A stretch of DNA of 64,000 nt from NCBI GenBank assembly GCA_035652095.1, contig DASREM010000013.1, forward strand, positions 310,001-374,000, written 5' to 3'. A program made the translations under genes and the position numbers. Origin of the DNA: DASREM01 sp035652095. Lineage in GTDB: Bacteria; Acidobacteriota; Terriglobia; Terriglobales; Acidobacteriaceae. Below, in pieces: positions 32,628 to 41,546 of this stretch. The notes beneath the pieces were generated by a model. The model made no database searches, was not told the origin of the DNA, and was given only the letters and a program-made list of their open reading frames with translations. The stretch's first letter is position 1, and each line of letters starts with the position of its first letter.

Positions 32628-34058
32628 TTACTTGCCGAGCTTCTCAAAGAAAAGGCAAATCGACTCGATCCCGCGGTGGAAGTTCGGAATGTGGAACTTC
32701 TCGTTGGGAGCGTGCAGGTTGTCGTCAGGCAGCCCGAAGCCCATCATCACGCTCGGAATCTTCAGCACATCCTGGAAGTCCGTCACAATCGGAATCGATC
32801 CACCCGAGCGGATGTACACGGTATCTTTCTTGAAGACGTCGTGCATCGCTTCTGTTGACGCCTTCACGTACTTGTTGTCGGTGCCCACGACGCAAGCCGG
32901 GCCCTTGCTCCACACCTTGATCTTGGTCTCAATGCCCTTGGGAGTCAGCTTCTTCACATAGGCCGTGTAGCGCTTGAGAATGTCGTCCGGGTCCTGGTTG
33001 GGAACCAGTCGCATGGAGACTTTTGCCGCTGCCTTGGCCGGAATAACCGTCTTCGCGCCAGGAGCGGTGAAGCCTCCAGGCATGCCGTGAACCTCAAGCG
33101 TGGGACGAGCCCAGGTGCGATAAAGCACTGAAAAACCAGGTTCCCCGGTCAGGACCTTGGAGCCCACTTCGGTTTTCCGGTAGTGCTCTTCATTGAAAGG
33201 CAGCTTCTTCCAGGCTTTCAGTTCGTCTTTGCTGGGCGCTTTCACCTTGGAATAAAAACCGGGGATCAGCACCTTGCCCTTTGAGTCCTTCAGCTTGCTG
33301 ATGATTTCGATCAAGGCAAAGAACGGATTCGGCGCAGCCCCGCCGTACATGCCGGAGTGCAGATCGGTCTTGGCTCCATAAGCCTCAATTTCGGTGTAGA
33401 CGAGCCCGCGCAGACCTACGCACAAAGTCGGAAGATCGGGCGCAAAGAGTTCGGTATCGCAAACCAGCGCGAAGTCGGCTTTCAGTTTCTGCTTCTGCTT
33501 GCGAACGTACTCGGCGATCGACTCGCCGCCCACTTCCTCTTCGCCTTCGAAGATGATCTTGACGTTCAGCGGCAGCTTGCCGCCATGCGCCTTCATCAGC
33601 GATTCGAGCGCCTTTACTTCCATCCACAACTGGCCCTTGTCGTCCACGGCTCCACGCGAGTAAATGTTCTGGTTGCGCTCGGAAGGTTCCGTCCAGTTCT
33701 TCTTCGCCTCTTCAACCCCTTTCCCCTGGTAGGCATCTTTGTCCACGAACGGCGGGGACTTCCACTCGTCCAGCGGGTCCGGCGGTTGCACGTCGAAGTG
33801 GGCATACATCAGGACCGTCGGCTTGCCGGCTGCGTGCAACCAATCGGCGTAGAGCAGCGGATGTCCCTTGGTGGGGACTATCTCGACGTTCTCCATGCCG
33901 ATGCGACGCAACTCGCTGGCAACGAATTCAGCCGCCTTCTGTACGTCCGATTTATGCTCCTCAAGAGTGCTGATACTAGGAATGCGGAGCAGGTCTTTCA
34001 GCTCGTTAACAAACCGCTGTTGATTATCGCGGGCATAAGCTACTGCAGGGGATGCCAT
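32628..34058 (-). CDS. M20-family metallodipeptidase (CNDP-like)
   Basis: Two-zinc peptidase of 476 residues, close in layout to cytosolic non-specific dipeptidases. Zinc ligands and catalytic residues lie in VLMYAHFDVQPPDPL (His, with the catalytic Asp), GAVDDKGQLW (bridging Asp) and FEGEEEVGGES (catalytic Glu, then metal Glu). The lid/dimer domain contains DLHSGMYGG and GGFTAPGAKTVIPAKA. The last metal His is probably in the NLHAPNEKF segment near the C-terminus. No signal peptide, so cytosolic. Preceded by a metallophosphoesterase gene 117 bases upstream; substrate range is inferred from family only. Confidence 0.9.
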   Translation of the reverse strand: MASPAVAYARDNQQRFVNELKDLLRIPSISTLEEHKSDVQKAAEFVASELRRIGMENVEIVPTKGHPLLYADWLHAAGKPTVLMYAHFDVQPPDPLDEWKSPPFVDKDAYQGKGVEEAKKNWTEPSERNQNIYSRGAVDDKGQLWMEVKALESLMKAHGGKLPLNVKIIFEGEEEVGGESIAEYVRKQKQKLKADFALVCDTELFAPDLPTLCVGLRGLVYTEIEAYGAKTDLHSGMYGGAAPNPFFALIEIISKLKDSKGKVLIPGFYSKVKAPSKDELKAWKKLPFNEEHYRKTEVGSKVLTGEPGFSVLYRTWARPTLEVHGMPGGFTAPGAKTVIPAKAAAKVSMRLVPNQDPDDILKRYTAYVKKLTPKGIETKIKVWSKGPACVVGTDNKYVKASTEAMHDVFKKDTVYIRSGGSIPIVTDFQDVLKIPSVMMGFGLPDDNLHAPNEKFHIPNFHRGIESICLFFEKLGK

Positions 34059-34175
34059 GGTTGTGTCCCTTTCTCGCGAGTGCGCTTGGGAAGTCTGATT
34101 TCAGGAATAAAACCCTTAAGTATACCTGAAGGTCAGCGAGCCCTCGGTGATTGCAAGCACATGTCGCCGTCCTCT

Positions 34176-34895
34176 CTAGGGCATTTCAAAACGCGCACTC
34201 AACAGCATTCTTGCGGTCCAGTCCGCATGGGGCAAACCGGAAGTTGAAAGCCGCTGGATCTCGCGGTCAATGTCGTATTCCACACGCCGAAGCATCGGTT
34301 TGTATTCGTCCAGCAAAAGATAGCAGGCGCGTGGATCGCCATCGTAAGGGAGGCCGACACTACCGGCGTTACAGATAACCATTCGCGACATCTCGCGGAT
34401 GTAAGCGGCATGGATATGTCCGTAGACCACTGTTGGGGTGCCGAGTCGCCCATAGCAGGCTTCCAGTTCCTCTTCGCTGGCACTGGAGGAAGGAGCGCGC
34501 CACAAGTCACCCGGGCTAGCGTGCAGCAGCGTCATGGAGCCCTGAGCCTGCGTACGCGGCAGCGCGCGCAGCCAAGCGAGCCGATCATCCCCGAGCCTTT
34601 CCCGTGTTACGGTGGCCATCTGCTCGACCACCGCGAACACCGGCTGAAGCTTGGGCGTCTGACTTGAAAACTCATGGAAGGATTCCGGCCGAAAAAGCAT
34701 CTCGTCGGTATTGCCCGCCACCCCGGGCCAGCCCAGTTCGCGGATGCGATCGACAATTTTGCTCGGACTTGAGCCTCCATCGGCAAGGTCACCGCCGTGA
34801 AAAATCATGTCCGGAGAGGCCTGTCGCATGTCCTTCAGGACCGCTTCAAAGGCGGTTGCGTTTCCATGAATATCCGACAGGATCGCTATGCGCAT
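34176..34895 (-). CDS. Metallophosphoesterase (YfcE/calcineurin-like)
   Basis: 239-residue protein with a dinuclear metal centre. Metal-binding motifs appear in order: SDIHGNATAFEAV (D-x-H), FHGGDLADGG (G-D), GVAGNTDEML (G-N), LHASPGDLW and YGHIHAAY (G-H-x-H). This is the YfcE-type phosphodiesterase or phosphatase arrangement. It begins seven bases after the stop of the ThiO-like gene, so both are cotranscribed. Substrate unknown. Confidence 0.88.
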   Translation of the reverse strand: MRIAILSDIHGNATAFEAVLKDMRQASPDMIFHGGDLADGGSSPSKIVDRIRELGWPGVAGNTDEMLFRPESFHEFSSQTPKLQPVFAVVEQMATVTRERLGDDRLAWLRALPRTQAQGSMTLLHASPGDLWRAPSSSASEEELEACYGRLGTPTVVYGHIHAAYIREMSRMVICNAGSVGLPYDGDPRACYLLLDEYKPMLRRVEYDIDREIQRLSTSGLPHADWTARMLLSARFEMP

Positions 34896-34902
34896 ACCCG
34901 GC

Positions 34903-35982
34903 TCACGCTCGTTTTAGAGCAAGAAACCGAGCGGGAGCGAAAGCGGAAAGATTGTAATCCGTGGCCTGCCCGGTAACTAGTCGCGCCACAAGGTGAGCGG
35001 TGATGGGAGCGAGCAGGATGCCGTCTCGATAATGCCCTGTGGCGACGAAATACCCGGGAGCATCGCATTGGCCAAGGATTGGCAGATCATCCGGAGTGCC
35101 CGGGCGCAGCCCCGCCCACGCATCATGGACAAGGGTGCGCTTCAAACTTGGGAAGATGCGAATTGCAGCTTGATGCAGCCGCTGAATTGTATCCGGATCG
35201 GTGCGTTTATCGAATCCGACGTGTTCGATCGTAGCTCCAATGACAATGCGGCCATCACTGCGAGGAACCAGGTAAACCTCTGGGGAGCGCACTACGTGGC
35301 GCAGCAGATCGCGCGAGGGATCGATCACGCATAGCATCTGTCCCTTAACCGGGCGAGTCGGAATGGGAAAAGGCGAAACCTCCCCTGCCCATGCGCCGGC
35401 ACAATTCACTACACTGCCGCCGCTGTAGGTGGTCTTCTCGGTTTTGATCCCAACACAGCGGCCCTGAGTAAACAGCAGTTCATTGACCCTCGTACCCGAG
35501 GCCACATCCACTCCACGATGCTTTGCTGCTTTTATGGCAGCGTGCACTAACGCACGCGGATCAACGCTGCGCTCCTTCAGAAAAAGTGCGAGATGACCCG
35601 GGTCTGTCAACCCTGGCTCGAGATCGAATAGCGGCTGAGGCAATAAGCGCTCGCCGTCAAACGATGGCCGCTCGCAAACCTGGTTGGAAGGGGGAAACAC
35701 GATCGTGCCCTGATCGCGAAGGTCAACGTCCTCGCCCGATTCGTCTTGCAGTTCGTGAACGAAGTCGGGGTACATGCGAGCGCTGGCGGAGGCCAGGGGC
35801 TGCAACGCGCGGGGGGTCTCCAGCATACAATCGGCCAGCATGCCGGCCGCGGCCGAAGATGCCTCATGTCCTGGCTCGGATCGTTCTACAACCAGAACCC
35901 GCAATCCGCGCTTCCGCAGGGAGAGCGAAAGAGAAAGACCAATGATTCCGCCCCCTACAATGATTACATCCCAACTACGCAC
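34903..35982 (-). CDS. thiO: FAD-dependent glycine/D-amino acid oxidase (ThiO-like)
   Basis: About 359 residues. The N-terminal WDVIIVGGGIIGLSLSL is the FAD dinucleotide fold; VVERSEPGHEASSAAAGML follows as in glycine oxidase. The C-terminal AWAGLRPGTPDDLPILG and TGHYRDGILLAPITA match ThiO and D-amino acid oxidases of the DAO family. In thiamine synthesis ThiO makes iminoglycine for the thiazole ring; no other thi gene is present, so the pathway link is tentative. I start at a GTG giving MRSWDVIIV; an upstream TTG adds eleven residues without family resemblance. Confidence 0.8.
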   Translation of the reverse strand: MRSWDVIIVGGGIIGLSLSLSLRKRGLRVLVVERSEPGHEASSAAAGMLADCMLETPRALQPLASASARMYPDFVHELQDESGEDVDLRDQGTIVFPPSNQVCERPSFDGERLLPQPLFDLEPGLTDPGHLALFLKERSVDPRALVHAAIKAAKHRGVDVASGTRVNELLFTQGRCVGIKTEKTTYSGGSVVNCAGAWAGEVSPFPIPTRPVKGQMLCVIDPSRDLLRHVVRSPEVYLVPRSDGRIVIGATIEHVGFDKRTDPDTIQRLHQAAIRIFPSLKRTLVHDAWAGLRPGTPDDLPILGQCDAPGYFVATGHYRDGILLAPITAHLVARLVTGQATDYNLSAFAPARFLALKRA

Positions 35983-36013
35983 TTTCTCATTGTAAGAGTT
36001 CGGCGCGGAAAAC

Positions 36014-36043
36014 AAAAAGGCCAGTGCGATTTGCGCACTGGCC
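36014..36043 (-). terminator. Rho-independent terminator of the beta-helix gene
   Basis: A perfect 10-bp stem GGCCAGTGCG / CGCACTGGCC with a 5-base loop is followed on the minus strand by TTTTT. It lies 17-46 bases after the minus-strand stop. Confidence 0.85.
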
Positions 36044-36059
36044 CACTCCTAATTCAGCT

Positions 36060-38009
36060 CTACTGCACAGTTACCGTGACAGTCATGGTTCTGGTTGTGC
36101 TGCCATTGGTGGCCAGCAAGGTGATGTTGTACGCACCCTTCGGTGTAGTTTTCGCGGTAGTCACCGTGAACGTCGAACTGCCTGAGGTGCTGATTGAACT
36201 CGGGCTGAACTTCGCCGTTGCTCCGGGGATACTGGAGACACCATCCGAGGCCAAGGTTACCGTCCCGCCGAAATTCAGCGGTGTGACAATCGCAGTGAAT
36301 GTGGCCGTAGCTCCTGGCGAGACTGTCTGGTATCCGCTGAACGCATTCATGGTGAACCAGAAGTCCGGCTTGTCAACCGCCACGGTGCAGGCAGGATCGT
36401 TTCCCACCGCTTTGAACGTGGAATGACTATCTTCTCCAGTGGCTGCTTTCCATCCCGCGAAGTCGGTCAGGGTCCAGTTGGCCGGGACTGGCAGTATGAA
36501 AGCCTTGCTGCTGGAGGAGTTCCACCAAGTGTTGTAATCGGAGCTCAAGGTGTTCACGAATGTAGTCCAGTCGGAACCGTCGAGTGCGCCGTTCTGGAAT
36601 ACCTGTTGTGTGCCGCTGCTATTGAGCTGGTTGTTGTTGAAAACCGTGTTCTGAGAAATCAGGTTGTAGGTCTGACCCGTTTCCCAGTTCGTGATTTGAA
36701 CCCCGCCGGCCGTTCCGATCAACAGGAAATCCACCAGGTTGTTCTGAAAGGTGTTTCCGCTCAGGGTTACGTTCTCAGAATTCCGAATTTCGAAGCCGAC
36801 GTTGTTCGGCCCCATACTGGGAGCGCCATTGCAGAATGCGCTGTTTGTAATCGTCGCCGGGCCTTCGCTCTGCTCGATGAACCCTGCCGCTAACTGGTTC
36901 TGGCTTGCCGTCAACCCATCCGCCACCATCTGGTACGCGTCCGTGTCCCAATGGAAGCCGAAGGTCTGGTTCCATGAACTGTTGATGTTCTTGACTGTCT
37001 GCTGATGTCCGCGGTCGAAATGAGTTCCCGCGGCGCCCCAGTAGTAATAGACACCCTGCGCGGCACGCCAGCCATTGAAATTGGTGGTGTTGTTCTGCCA
37101 GAGGTCATACTTGGTCTGGAACCCCTTCATCCCGCTCGATCCGTTGTGGTTGGCGATGCTGTTCTGCACCGTCGTATTCGTGGTGCTTTGCAGCTTCAAC
37201 GGTGTGGTGTTGTTCCAGTAATAGAAGTTGCTGTCCACCAGGATGTTCGTGGATGCATTGTGAATGGTGACGGCGGAATCTACACGGCAGGGATTCGAAT
37301 ATTGCCAGGTCAGGCCACGAAAAACCAGGTTCGATTTCCCGCTTACCACCAGCAGGTTTGCCCGGGTTGGCACTTCAATGGTCGCGGTATTGATGTTGGT
37401 TCCCGTGGGCGGCCACAAATAGATCGTGCCTTTATTCTCGTCGACAAAGAATGTGCCGACGCGCATGGCGGTGAGGGTCATCACTTGGGTCATGTTGACG
37501 CCATTTACGATCACCATCTCACGGCGGCGGACGATGTCCTCTTCCGGTGGCGGTTCGCCGCTGCCGCTATCCAGCTCGCAGAGACCCCACTTGTTGGGCC
37601 AGGATTTCGTGTAGATGTTTGCATTCTTGCTGTACACCGTCCATCCGGTCCATATGTCTGCGCCAGAAATAATGGCTTGGCCCGTCGTGGCTGCCTGAAT
37701 GGTAATGGGAAGGGATGTGTCCTTGTAGCTATAGTCCATGGTAAGAGCTTCGCGGTAAGTCCCGGGATTCACGATGACCTTGGTGCCCAGACCAGCCTGG
37801 TTGTTGGTGTTCGCAACTCCGATTGCGAAGCCGATGGTTTTGAACGGCAGTGACTTGGTTCCGGGATTGCTGTCGGAGCCTTTGGCTACATCCACGTATA
37901 CGGTTTTTGTTTCCAGGCTCTCGTCGACATTGGCTTGACTCCATGCCGGAGTGCCCCAAGCAACGATTGCGCCTATGAGTGCGGCGGCGAAACGGATAGT
38001 GCGAGTCAT
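36060..38009 (-). CDS. Secreted right-handed beta-helix protein with C-terminal Ig-like domain
   Basis: About 649 residues. A signal peptide (MTRTIRFAAALIGAIV to PAWSQA) precedes a DUF1565-like entry (VYVDVAKGSDSNPGTKSLPF). An Asn/Thr/Ser-rich parallel beta-helix follows, with ladders such as NLVFRGLTWQYSN, NTTVQNSIANHNGSSG and ENVTLSGNTFQNNLVDF. The last 90 residues (SGYQTVSPGATATFTAIVTP to MTVTVTVQ) form an Ig/NEAT-like beta domain. Beta-helix proteins are often polysaccharide lyases or adhesins; catalytic residues are not evident. AAGGAG precedes the ATG at 38009, while the frame extends 24 codons further. A strong terminator follows. Confidence 0.8.
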   Translation of the reverse strand: MTRTIRFAAALIGAIVAWGTPAWSQANVDESLETKTVYVDVAKGSDSNPGTKSLPFKTIGFAIGVANTNNQAGLGTKVIVNPGTYREALTMDYSYKDTSLPITIQAATTGQAIISGADIWTGWTVYSKNANIYTKSWPNKWGLCELDSGSGEPPPEEDIVRRREMVIVNGVNMTQVMTLTAMRVGTFFVDENKGTIYLWPPTGTNINTATIEVPTRANLLVVSGKSNLVFRGLTWQYSNPCRVDSAVTIHNASTNILVDSNFYYWNNTTPLKLQSTTNTTVQNSIANHNGSSGMKGFQTKYDLWQNNTTNFNGWRAAQGVYYYWGAAGTHFDRGHQQTVKNINSSWNQTFGFHWDTDAYQMVADGLTASQNQLAAGFIEQSEGPATITNSAFCNGAPSMGPNNVGFEIRNSENVTLSGNTFQNNLVDFLLIGTAGGVQITNWETGQTYNLISQNTVFNNNQLNSSGTQQVFQNGALDGSDWTTFVNTLSSDYNTWWNSSSSKAFILPVPANWTLTDFAGWKAATGEDSHSTFKAVGNDPACTVAVDKPDFWFTMNAFSGYQTVSPGATATFTAIVTPLNFGGTVTLASDGVSSIPGATAKFSPSSISTSGSSTFTVTTAKTTPKGAYNITLLATNGSTTRTMTVTVTVQ

Positions 38010-38486
38010 GGGGGAGACTTCTCCTTGTGATGATTTCGAAGGTGACGGACAGTTGTCGTCTGGTCGTGAAGTGGCCTGCAATCACGACGGGAAGTGGGCA
38101 CTCCGAACCTACGAGCCTCTTGCCAATACGGCAACGTCACAGAGGTTCATGGCCCAAAACAATTAACGTGAGCGTAATCCTGATTTATCGGTTGTTGTCG
38201 GATAAACCTGACGCATTGAACCAGGCAGATGCTGAAGGGCGCGTTGAAATGAGCGCGTGTGTTGCTACTCGATATTAGTTAGCAGCATCTCTGCACCCGC
38301 GGGAAAAGGCAAGTTCAAAAGTCACAAATCATGGAAAATTTCTGTGGAAGTCTAACCTTCAAGTCCATATTCCTGTCTCTCAGATGACAGATGGGACGAG
38401 GCTTTTCGCGGAAGTAAGGTCTTTGTCGGAGTACCGTGCGGCGTCTCACCTAATTGCACAAGGTTTCAAAATACGATCGTCGCTAT
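38010..38486. other. Intergenic leader of the beta-helix gene
   Basis: About 475 bases without a gene. It contains an inverted TTTATC (38184-38189) / GATAAA (38201-38206) pair and an imperfect GCTACTCGATATTAGTTAGCAGC hairpin around 38260-38285. Its length suggests a long untranslated leader or independent regulation from the tlpA-like gene upstream. Confidence 0.4.
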
Positions 38487-38975
38487 TCAAAGCTTGCGGA
38501 GAAAATCCATGACCTCGGGCTGGTTCCAATCCACCCCTCCGATGAACTTGCGGCGAAGAATTCCATTGCGATCGATGACGTAGGTTTCAGGGAACTTGAA
38601 AGTTCCGTACAGGTCGCTGGTCTTCTTTGCCGGATCGCGAACTGTCAACAGTTCGACATGATGGTCGGCCAGGAATTTCCTATACGCGCTCTCGTCGGCG
38701 TCTACGCTCACCGCGAGCACAGTCACACCGCTGTCCTTTAATTTCTTCTGCACCTCGACAAGCGAAGGCATCTCCTGGACACAGGGAGCGCACCAGGTAG
38801 CCCAGAAATTCAAAACGACAATCTTCCCGCGGAGTTCATGGAGGGCGACCGTACGATCACTGTCCTGCACCATGAAATCAGGGGCGCTTGACCCAATTCG
38901 GGGTGGGCGGGCGCCGCTGTAACAACCAACGCCGCACAGCGTGATGGCCAGAAATAGAAGGGGCATGCGTCGCAC
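38487..38975 (-). CDS. TlpA/ResA-like thioredoxin lipoprotein
   Basis: 162-residue periplasmic thiol-disulfide protein. The lipobox LCGVGC ends a short signal peptide, so the mature protein is probably a lipoprotein. The redox motif is in LNFWATWCAPCVQEMPSL (W-C-A-P-C); the cis-Pro is in FPETYVID. The AhpC/TSA-like TlpA fold is complete. This type reduces apocytochrome or other exported cysteines. A GTG is the first codon, with an ATG three codons on. It is divergent from the glycosyltransferase operon and shares an AT-rich spacer with it. Confidence 0.85.
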   Translation of the reverse strand: MRRMPLLFLAITLCGVGCYSGARPPRIGSSAPDFMVQDSDRTVALHELRGKIVVLNFWATWCAPCVQEMPSLVEVQKKLKDSGVTVLAVSVDADESAYRKFLADHHVELLTVRDPAKKTSDLYGTFKFPETYVIDRNGILRRKFIGGVDWNQPEVMDFLRKL

Positions 38976-38980
38976 GCAGC

Positions 38981-38986
38981 TATAAT
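38981..38986 (+). promoter_or_regulatory. Candidate -10 element of the glycosyltransferase-pterin operon
   Basis: A perfect TATAAT lies 15 bases before the ATG at 39002, in the spacer to the divergent tlpA-like gene. No clear -35 hexamer is present at the right distance. The transcript would have a very short leader. Confidence 0.35.
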
Positions 38987-39001
38987 AATTGATTGGGCAC
39001 T

Positions 39002-40081
39002 ATGGCGCCTTCCAATACAACGGGTCCACCCCGCGTTTCAGTGATCGTTCCTGCACGAAATGAGGAAGCCACCCTGGGTCCGTGCCTGCAATCGCTCGTC
39101 GAGCAGCAGGGCGTGGCTTTTGAAGTCATCGTAGTGGACGACGCATCCAGCGACCGCACGCGAGAGATCGCGCAACAGTTCCCCAGCGTCAAAGTTTTGG
39201 AAGCGCCCGCCTTGCCCCCCGGTCGCACCGGAAAGAACAACGCCTTGATTGCCGGAGCCATCTCGGCAAGCGGCGAATGGCTCCTCTTCACCGACGCCGA
39301 TACCATCCATGCTCCGGGGTCGCTATTGCGCAGTTTGCAGGAAGCGCAAAGACTCGGGGTCAGCCTGCTTTCGTATTCCCCGCGCCAGGAAGTCCAGGGC
39401 ATCGTGGAGAAATCCGTGATGCCAGTCATTTTTGCGGAATTGGCCGCAACCTATCGTCCAGCGCAAGTGAGCGATCCTCTCTCGCCGGCGGCGGCCGCCA
39501 ACGGACAGTATCTGCTGATCCGGAGAGAAGCCTACACGGCGGTGGGTGGTCATGCTGCCATTGCCGCTTCCATTCTCGAGGACGTGGCTTTGGCGAGAGC
39601 TGTGAAGCGCTCCGGCAGAAAGATATTCTTTCGTTACGGCGCCGACGCGGTGCGCACGCGCATGTACCGCAGCTTTGCCCAACTGCGCGAGGGATGGACC
39701 AAGAACCTGGTACTGCTTTTCCCCGCACCGGGACGATTAGCGGTGCTCCGCTTTATTGAGTTTCTCTTGATCGCGACCAGCGGAATCTTTCTCTTGCGCG
39801 GCTCTCACCGGGAGCGTTTGAAAGTCGTTTTCGCCGCAGTTCTTCTGATTGCGCTTGGCCTGTTTTGGAAACGAATCCGAAAGGCCCATTTTTCGTGGGA
39901 CGCAAACTTGCTGGCCCTCTTTGGACTGCCCATCTTCTCCTACCTGCTGTTGCGTTCGAAGCTGGCTCACGCCACCGGCAACGTTACCTGGAAGGGAAGA
40001 CTCTACGCGGGAAAAACCGCGGGATTGCGGGAGGCCACGGCCGCTCCGGCGCCGGGCTTAGTGGAACACTCCAGATCGTGA
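39002..40081 (+). CDS. Membrane glycosyltransferase family 2 (HpnB/CrtQ-like)
   Basis: About 359 residues. The GT2 core starts VSVIVPARNEEATLG and continues with VIVVDDASSDRT (first Asp pair) and LLFTDADTIH (D-x-D metal site). Acceptor-side motifs are AAAANGQYLLIRREAY and ILEDVALARAVK (the E-D motif). Three hydrophobic segments close the protein (FIEFLLIATSGIFLL, VVFAAVLLIALGLFW and LLALFGLPIFSYLLL), as in hopanoid- or carotenoid-type glycosyltransferases. I use the ATG at 39002, not the TTG nine bases upstream. The first PTPS gene starts 14 bases downstream, so it heads the pterin operon. Confidence 0.8.
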   Translation: MAPSNTTGPPRVSVIVPARNEEATLGPCLQSLVEQQGVAFEVIVVDDASSDRTREIAQQFPSVKVLEAPALPPGRTGKNNALIAGAISASGEWLLFTDADTIHAPGSLLRSLQEAQRLGVSLLSYSPRQEVQGIVEKSVMPVIFAELAATYRPAQVSDPLSPAAAANGQYLLIRREAYTAVGGHAAIAASILEDVALARAVKRSGRKIFFRYGADAVRTRMYRSFAQLREGWTKNLVLLFPAPGRLAVLRFIEFLLIATSGIFLLRGSHRERLKVVFAAVLLIALGLFWKRIRKAHFSWDANLLALFGLPIFSYLLLRSKLAHATGNVTWKGRLYAGKTAGLREATAAPAPGLVEHSRS

Positions 40082-40095
40082 CGAGGTAATGGTAA

Positions 40096-40506
40096 TTGGT
40101 TTATTTGACTCGTAAAGCTGAATTTTCTGCGTCGCACTTCTATCACAACCCTGCACTCAGTGCGGAAGAGAACCGGCGCATCTTCGGAAAATGCAATAAT
40201 CCCAACGGCCACGGTCACAACTACACACTCGAGGTCACGGTAAAGGGCGAGGTGGATCCGCGCTCTGGCTTTGTCGTCGACTTAAAGCAGTTGAAGGAAA
40301 TTCTTAACCGGGAGGTGCTGGATGCGTTTGACCACCGCTTCCTCAACAAGGAAGTGCCCGAGTTCTTCAGCCGCATTCCCACCACGGAGAACCTGGCCAT
40401 CGCAATCTGGCAGCGGCTTGCGCCGAAATTGAAGGCCGCGCAACTGCACCGCGTGCGCGTCTACGAGACCCCGGACCTCTTCGTCGATTTCTTTGGTGAA
40501 GCATGA
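40096..40506 (+). CDS. 6-pyruvoyl-tetrahydropterin synthase family protein, paralogue 1
   Basis: Zinc enzyme, 136 residues, predicted to convert 7,8-dihydroneopterin triphosphate to 6-pyruvoyl-tetrahydropterin. Zinc ligands are the His in FSASHFYHN and the two in NGHGHNY. The catalytic Cys lies in FGKCNNPNGHGHNY, the same spacing as animal PTPS rather than the C-x3-H of QueD. The Asp-His pair is FDHRFLN and the Glu is in VRVYETPD. It resembles eukaryotic PTPS closely, including SAEEN and TTENLAI. TTG start with GAGGT upstream. Its stop overlaps the next start in ATGA. QueD activity cannot be excluded, but no queC or queE is near. Confidence 0.85.
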   Translation: MVYLTRKAEFSASHFYHNPALSAEENRRIFGKCNNPNGHGHNYTLEVTVKGEVDPRSGFVVDLKQLKEILNREVLDAFDHRFLNKEVPEFFSRIPTTENLAIAIWQRLAPKLKAAQLHRVRVYETPDLFVDFFGEA

Positions 40507-40925
40507 AAGCCCATCTCACCAGGCGCTACCTGTTCTCATCTTCGCACCGCCTGCATAGCGATGCGCTGTCGCCGCAGGAAAATGTCGAGACCTACGGGAA
40601 ATGCAACAACCCCCACGGACACGGCCATAACTACTACCTGGAAGTATCCGTCAGCGGGCAGGTAGACGAAATGACGGGCATGGTTTGTGATCTCGTCGAC
40701 CTTGATTCCTGCGTGCAAGCCAAGGTACTGGACCGCTTTCACCTGCAGAATCTCAATACTCTGGATGAATTTGCCGGCGAGGTTCCCACCACCGAGATTC
40801 TGTGCGAGGTGATTTTTGAAATATTGCAGCAAAGCTTCAGCAAGGCGCATCTGGAAAGAGTGAGAATAGAAGAAACCATGCTGAATTCGTTTGATTATGC
40901 GGGCGGCGCTGAGATTCGCCGCTAG
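40503..40925 (+). CDS. 6-pyruvoyl-tetrahydropterin synthase family protein, paralogue 2
   Basis: 140-residue tandem relative of the preceding gene; the start overlaps that stop by four bases, implying coupled translation. It keeps the zinc histidines (FSSSHRLHS, PHGHGHNY), the Cys in YGKCNNPHGHGHNY and the Glu in VRIEETML. The catalytic Asp-His pair is altered: by hand alignment anchored on PTTE, DH becomes FH with a one-residue gap, so the Asp of the Cys-Asp-His triad is lost. It could form a mixed hexamer with paralogue 1 or have changed chemistry. Confidence 0.8.
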   Translation: MKAHLTRRYLFSSSHRLHSDALSPQENVETYGKCNNPHGHGHNYYLEVSVSGQVDEMTGMVCDLVDLDSCVQAKVLDRFHLQNLNTLDEFAGEVPTTEILCEVIFEILQQSFSKAHLERVRIEETMLNSFDYAGGAEIRR

Positions 40926-40939
40926 GCAGGAATATACCC

Positions 40940-41539
40940 ATGAAACCATCGGTAGAACCGGCAACAATCACCAGTGCGACATTTGAAGATCTGGTGCGCG
41001 AGATGCTCGTCCGCTTGCGCGAAAATCCGGACCGGGAGGGCCTTATCCGCACTCCCGAGCGCGTGCACAAGGCGTATGACTTTCTCACCAAAGGCTACGA
41101 GGAAGATCCCGAAGCTATGCTCAACAAGGCCCTGTTCACCGTGACCTATGACGAGATGGTCATTGTCAAAGATGTAGAAATGTTCAGCCTATGTGAGCAT
41201 CACATGCTTCCGTTTTTCGGGAAAGTGCACGTGGCATACATTCCGAATGGCAAGGTGATAGGTCTCAGCAAAATTCCGCGCTTAATCGAGATCTTTTCGC
41301 GTCGCCTTCAAATCCAGGAGCGCCTTACTACTCAAATTGCCGAGACTATCCAGAAGACGATTCAACCCCAAGGGGTGGGCGTAGTCATCGAGGCCCGCCA
41401 CCTCTGCATGATGATGCGCGGGGTGGAGAAGCAGCACTCGGCAGCGGTCACTTCTTCGATGCTCGGATGTTTTCGTGACGAGCAGGAAACACGTACGGAA
41501 TTTCTGTCCTTGATCCGCAACCGCGCCAACGGCGTCTAG
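40940..41539 (+). CDS. folE: GTP cyclohydrolase I
   Basis: Converts GTP to 7,8-dihydroneopterin triphosphate, the entry to folate and biopterin. 199 residues. The zinc ligands are in MFSLCEHHMLPFFG (Cys and His) and RHLCMMMRG (Cys); VHVAYIPNGKVIGLSKIPR is typical, and VEKQHSAAVTSSMLG carries the GTP-binding His. It lies 14 bases downstream of the second PTPS gene, and the SDR follows seven bases later. That places its product in a PTPS route, beyond or besides folate. Confidence 0.95.
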   Translation: MKPSVEPATITSATFEDLVREMLVRLRENPDREGLIRTPERVHKAYDFLTKGYEEDPEAMLNKALFTVTYDEMVIVKDVEMFSLCEHHMLPFFGKVHVAYIPNGKVIGLSKIPRLIEIFSRRLQIQERLTTQIAETIQKTIQPQGVGVVIEARHLCMMMRGVEKQHSAAVTSSMLGCFRDEQETRTEFLSLIRNRANGV

Positions 41540-41546
41540 AGCCGGA

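Noticed and set aside
32293..32961. Plus-strand frame of 222 codons
   Set aside because: The second half is antisense to the M20 peptidase, and the first half has no motif or ribosome-binding site.
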